Below, piece after piece: positions 63,714 to 64,000 of a stretch of DNA of 64,000 nt (positions are counted from its first letter, which is position 1; the number at the start of each line of letters is the position of its first letter). Below the pieces are notes generated by a model. It had not been told where the DNA came from, did not search any database, and worked only from the letters and a program-made list of their open reading frames with translations. The stretch is from Chitinophagaceae bacterium (GTDB lineage Bacteria; Bacteroidota; Bacteroidia; Chitinophagales; Chitinophagaceae), in contig JADLCD010000079.1 in NCBI GenBank assembly GCA_020847395.1, positions 1 to 64,000 on the forward strand, given 5' to 3'. A program made the position numbers and the translations under genes.

Positions 63714-63839
63714 GGAGGTTACGGGTTGCAAGTTACAGGTTACAAGCTTCAGGTACTCAAACTAAAAGCCTGTTGCTACATTGCCAGCAACCTGGAACTT
63801 GCAACCTGGAACTTGCAACCTGGAACTTGTAACCTGAGA
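63714..63839. repeat. 126-bp 7-nt-register array with internal strand inversion
   Basis: Eighteen heptads in unbroken register. The left half uses GGTT/AGTT words (ACGGGTT, GCAAGTT, ACAGGTT), the right half their complements (CCTGGAA, CTTGCAA, CCTGGAA, CTTGCAA, CCTGGAA, CTTGTAA). The two halves could pair as one large imperfect hairpin. It sits just beyond the stop codon of the edge gene at 63861. Confidence 0.85.
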
Positions 63840-63860
63840 CTAACAATAACATTTTACTCG

Positions 63861-64000
63861 CTATACTTTACGCCCCTTCACCCAAAAGAAGAGTGCTATA
63901 CCCGCCACAATAAGTAATATGGAGATTATTTCTGCCTGGGTTGGCTGGAAGATAATCTTTTCGTACTTGGTATTTACCCGGATTTTTTCTATAAAAAACC
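63861..64000 (-). CDS. lgt: 3' end of a membrane protein, probably prolipoprotein diacylglyceryl transferase
   Basis: The final 45 codons of a minus-strand gene that continues past the window edge, ending at TAG 63861-63863. The visible part is F-F-I-E-K-I-R-V-N, a polar stretch, then Q-P-T-Q-A-E-I-I-S-I-L-L and a hydrophobic helix with a basic tail. This order (R/F-x-I-E, then Q-x-x-S before the last TM helix) fits the C-terminus of Lgt, which attaches diacylglycerol to lipoprotein cysteines. With so little sequence the name is tentative. Confidence 0.5.
   Translation of the reverse strand, partial: FFIEKIRVNTKYEKIIFQPTQAEIISILLIVAGIALFFWVKGRKV

Overview
The window comes from a member of the Bacteroidota, most likely a Chitinophagaceae-type soil or freshwater bacterium. 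The evidence is a SusC/SusD pair with a hybrid two-component sensor, lipoproteins and Tat-tagged Gfo/Idh/MocA oxidoreductases, a three-subunit succinate dehydrogenase with a single large cytochrome b, a Bacteroidota-type PEP carboxylase, almost no Shine-Dalgarno sequences, and several TAnnTTTG promoter boxes. Genus-level placement is inference; there is no rRNA in the window.

Layout. 1-2.6 kb is an accessory patch: a REP-associated tyrosine transposase (RAYT) between inverted palindromic ends, small unknown genes, a two-TM membrane protein with a C-terminal beta-rich domain, a gene remnant, and a second truncated RAYT copy next to tRNA-Leu(GAG). 2.7-8.8 kb holds an FKBP isomerase, an ABC ATPase, a monofunctional aspartokinase, a GH20-type glycosidase and a DUF885 protein. 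8.8-22.6 kb is a complete fructan utilisation locus: a periplasmic-sensor hybrid histidine kinase/AraC regulator facing an MFS sugar importer, PfkB fructokinase, SusC, SusD and two GH32 enzymes, closed by a strong terminator. 22.7-32.8 kb has two small envelope genes, an N-terminally short topoisomerase IB, a Gfo/Idh/MocA oxidoreductase, an M28 peptidase and a 1264-residue fusion of a PmoA-like domain, a sugar-dehydrogenase propeller, HEAT repeats and a c-type heme domain. 32.8-44.3 kb is mostly housekeeping: TPR protein, gyrA, a saccharopine-dehydrogenase-like gene, an inositol-monophosphatase-like pseudoenzyme, a sirtuin, DUF4349, TIGR00266 and lipB. 44.3-49.3 kb carries a PLP enzyme and sdhCAB, with a 23S-IVP-type four-helix-bundle gene inserted between sdhA and sdhB. 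50.1-55.1 kb is the thrABC operon, facing ppc. 58-64 kb has a membrane-anchored TIR protein, yajQ, a TonB-type outer-membrane receptor and the 3' end of a probable lgt.

How the genes work together. The fructan locus couples sensing of periplasmic fructose to outer-membrane capture (SusCD), periplasmic hydrolysis (GH32), inner-membrane import (MFS) and phosphorylation (fructokinase). ppc, the two aspartokinases, thrB and thrC form an oxaloacetate-to-threonine/lysine branch.

The most unusual signal is non-coding. At least nine degenerate arrays with different consensus words lie in intergenic DNA. Most of them keep an exact 7-nt register (two keep 8 nt), in one case for about 100 bp and in another for 126 bp with an internal strand inversion. 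I know of no description of such arrays in Bacteroidota. REP hairpins, a CACAAAG-type repeat, an AACCTATAAGGTTTG hairpin family and a CGTCATTGCGA-type repeat add to an unusually repeat-rich set of gaps.
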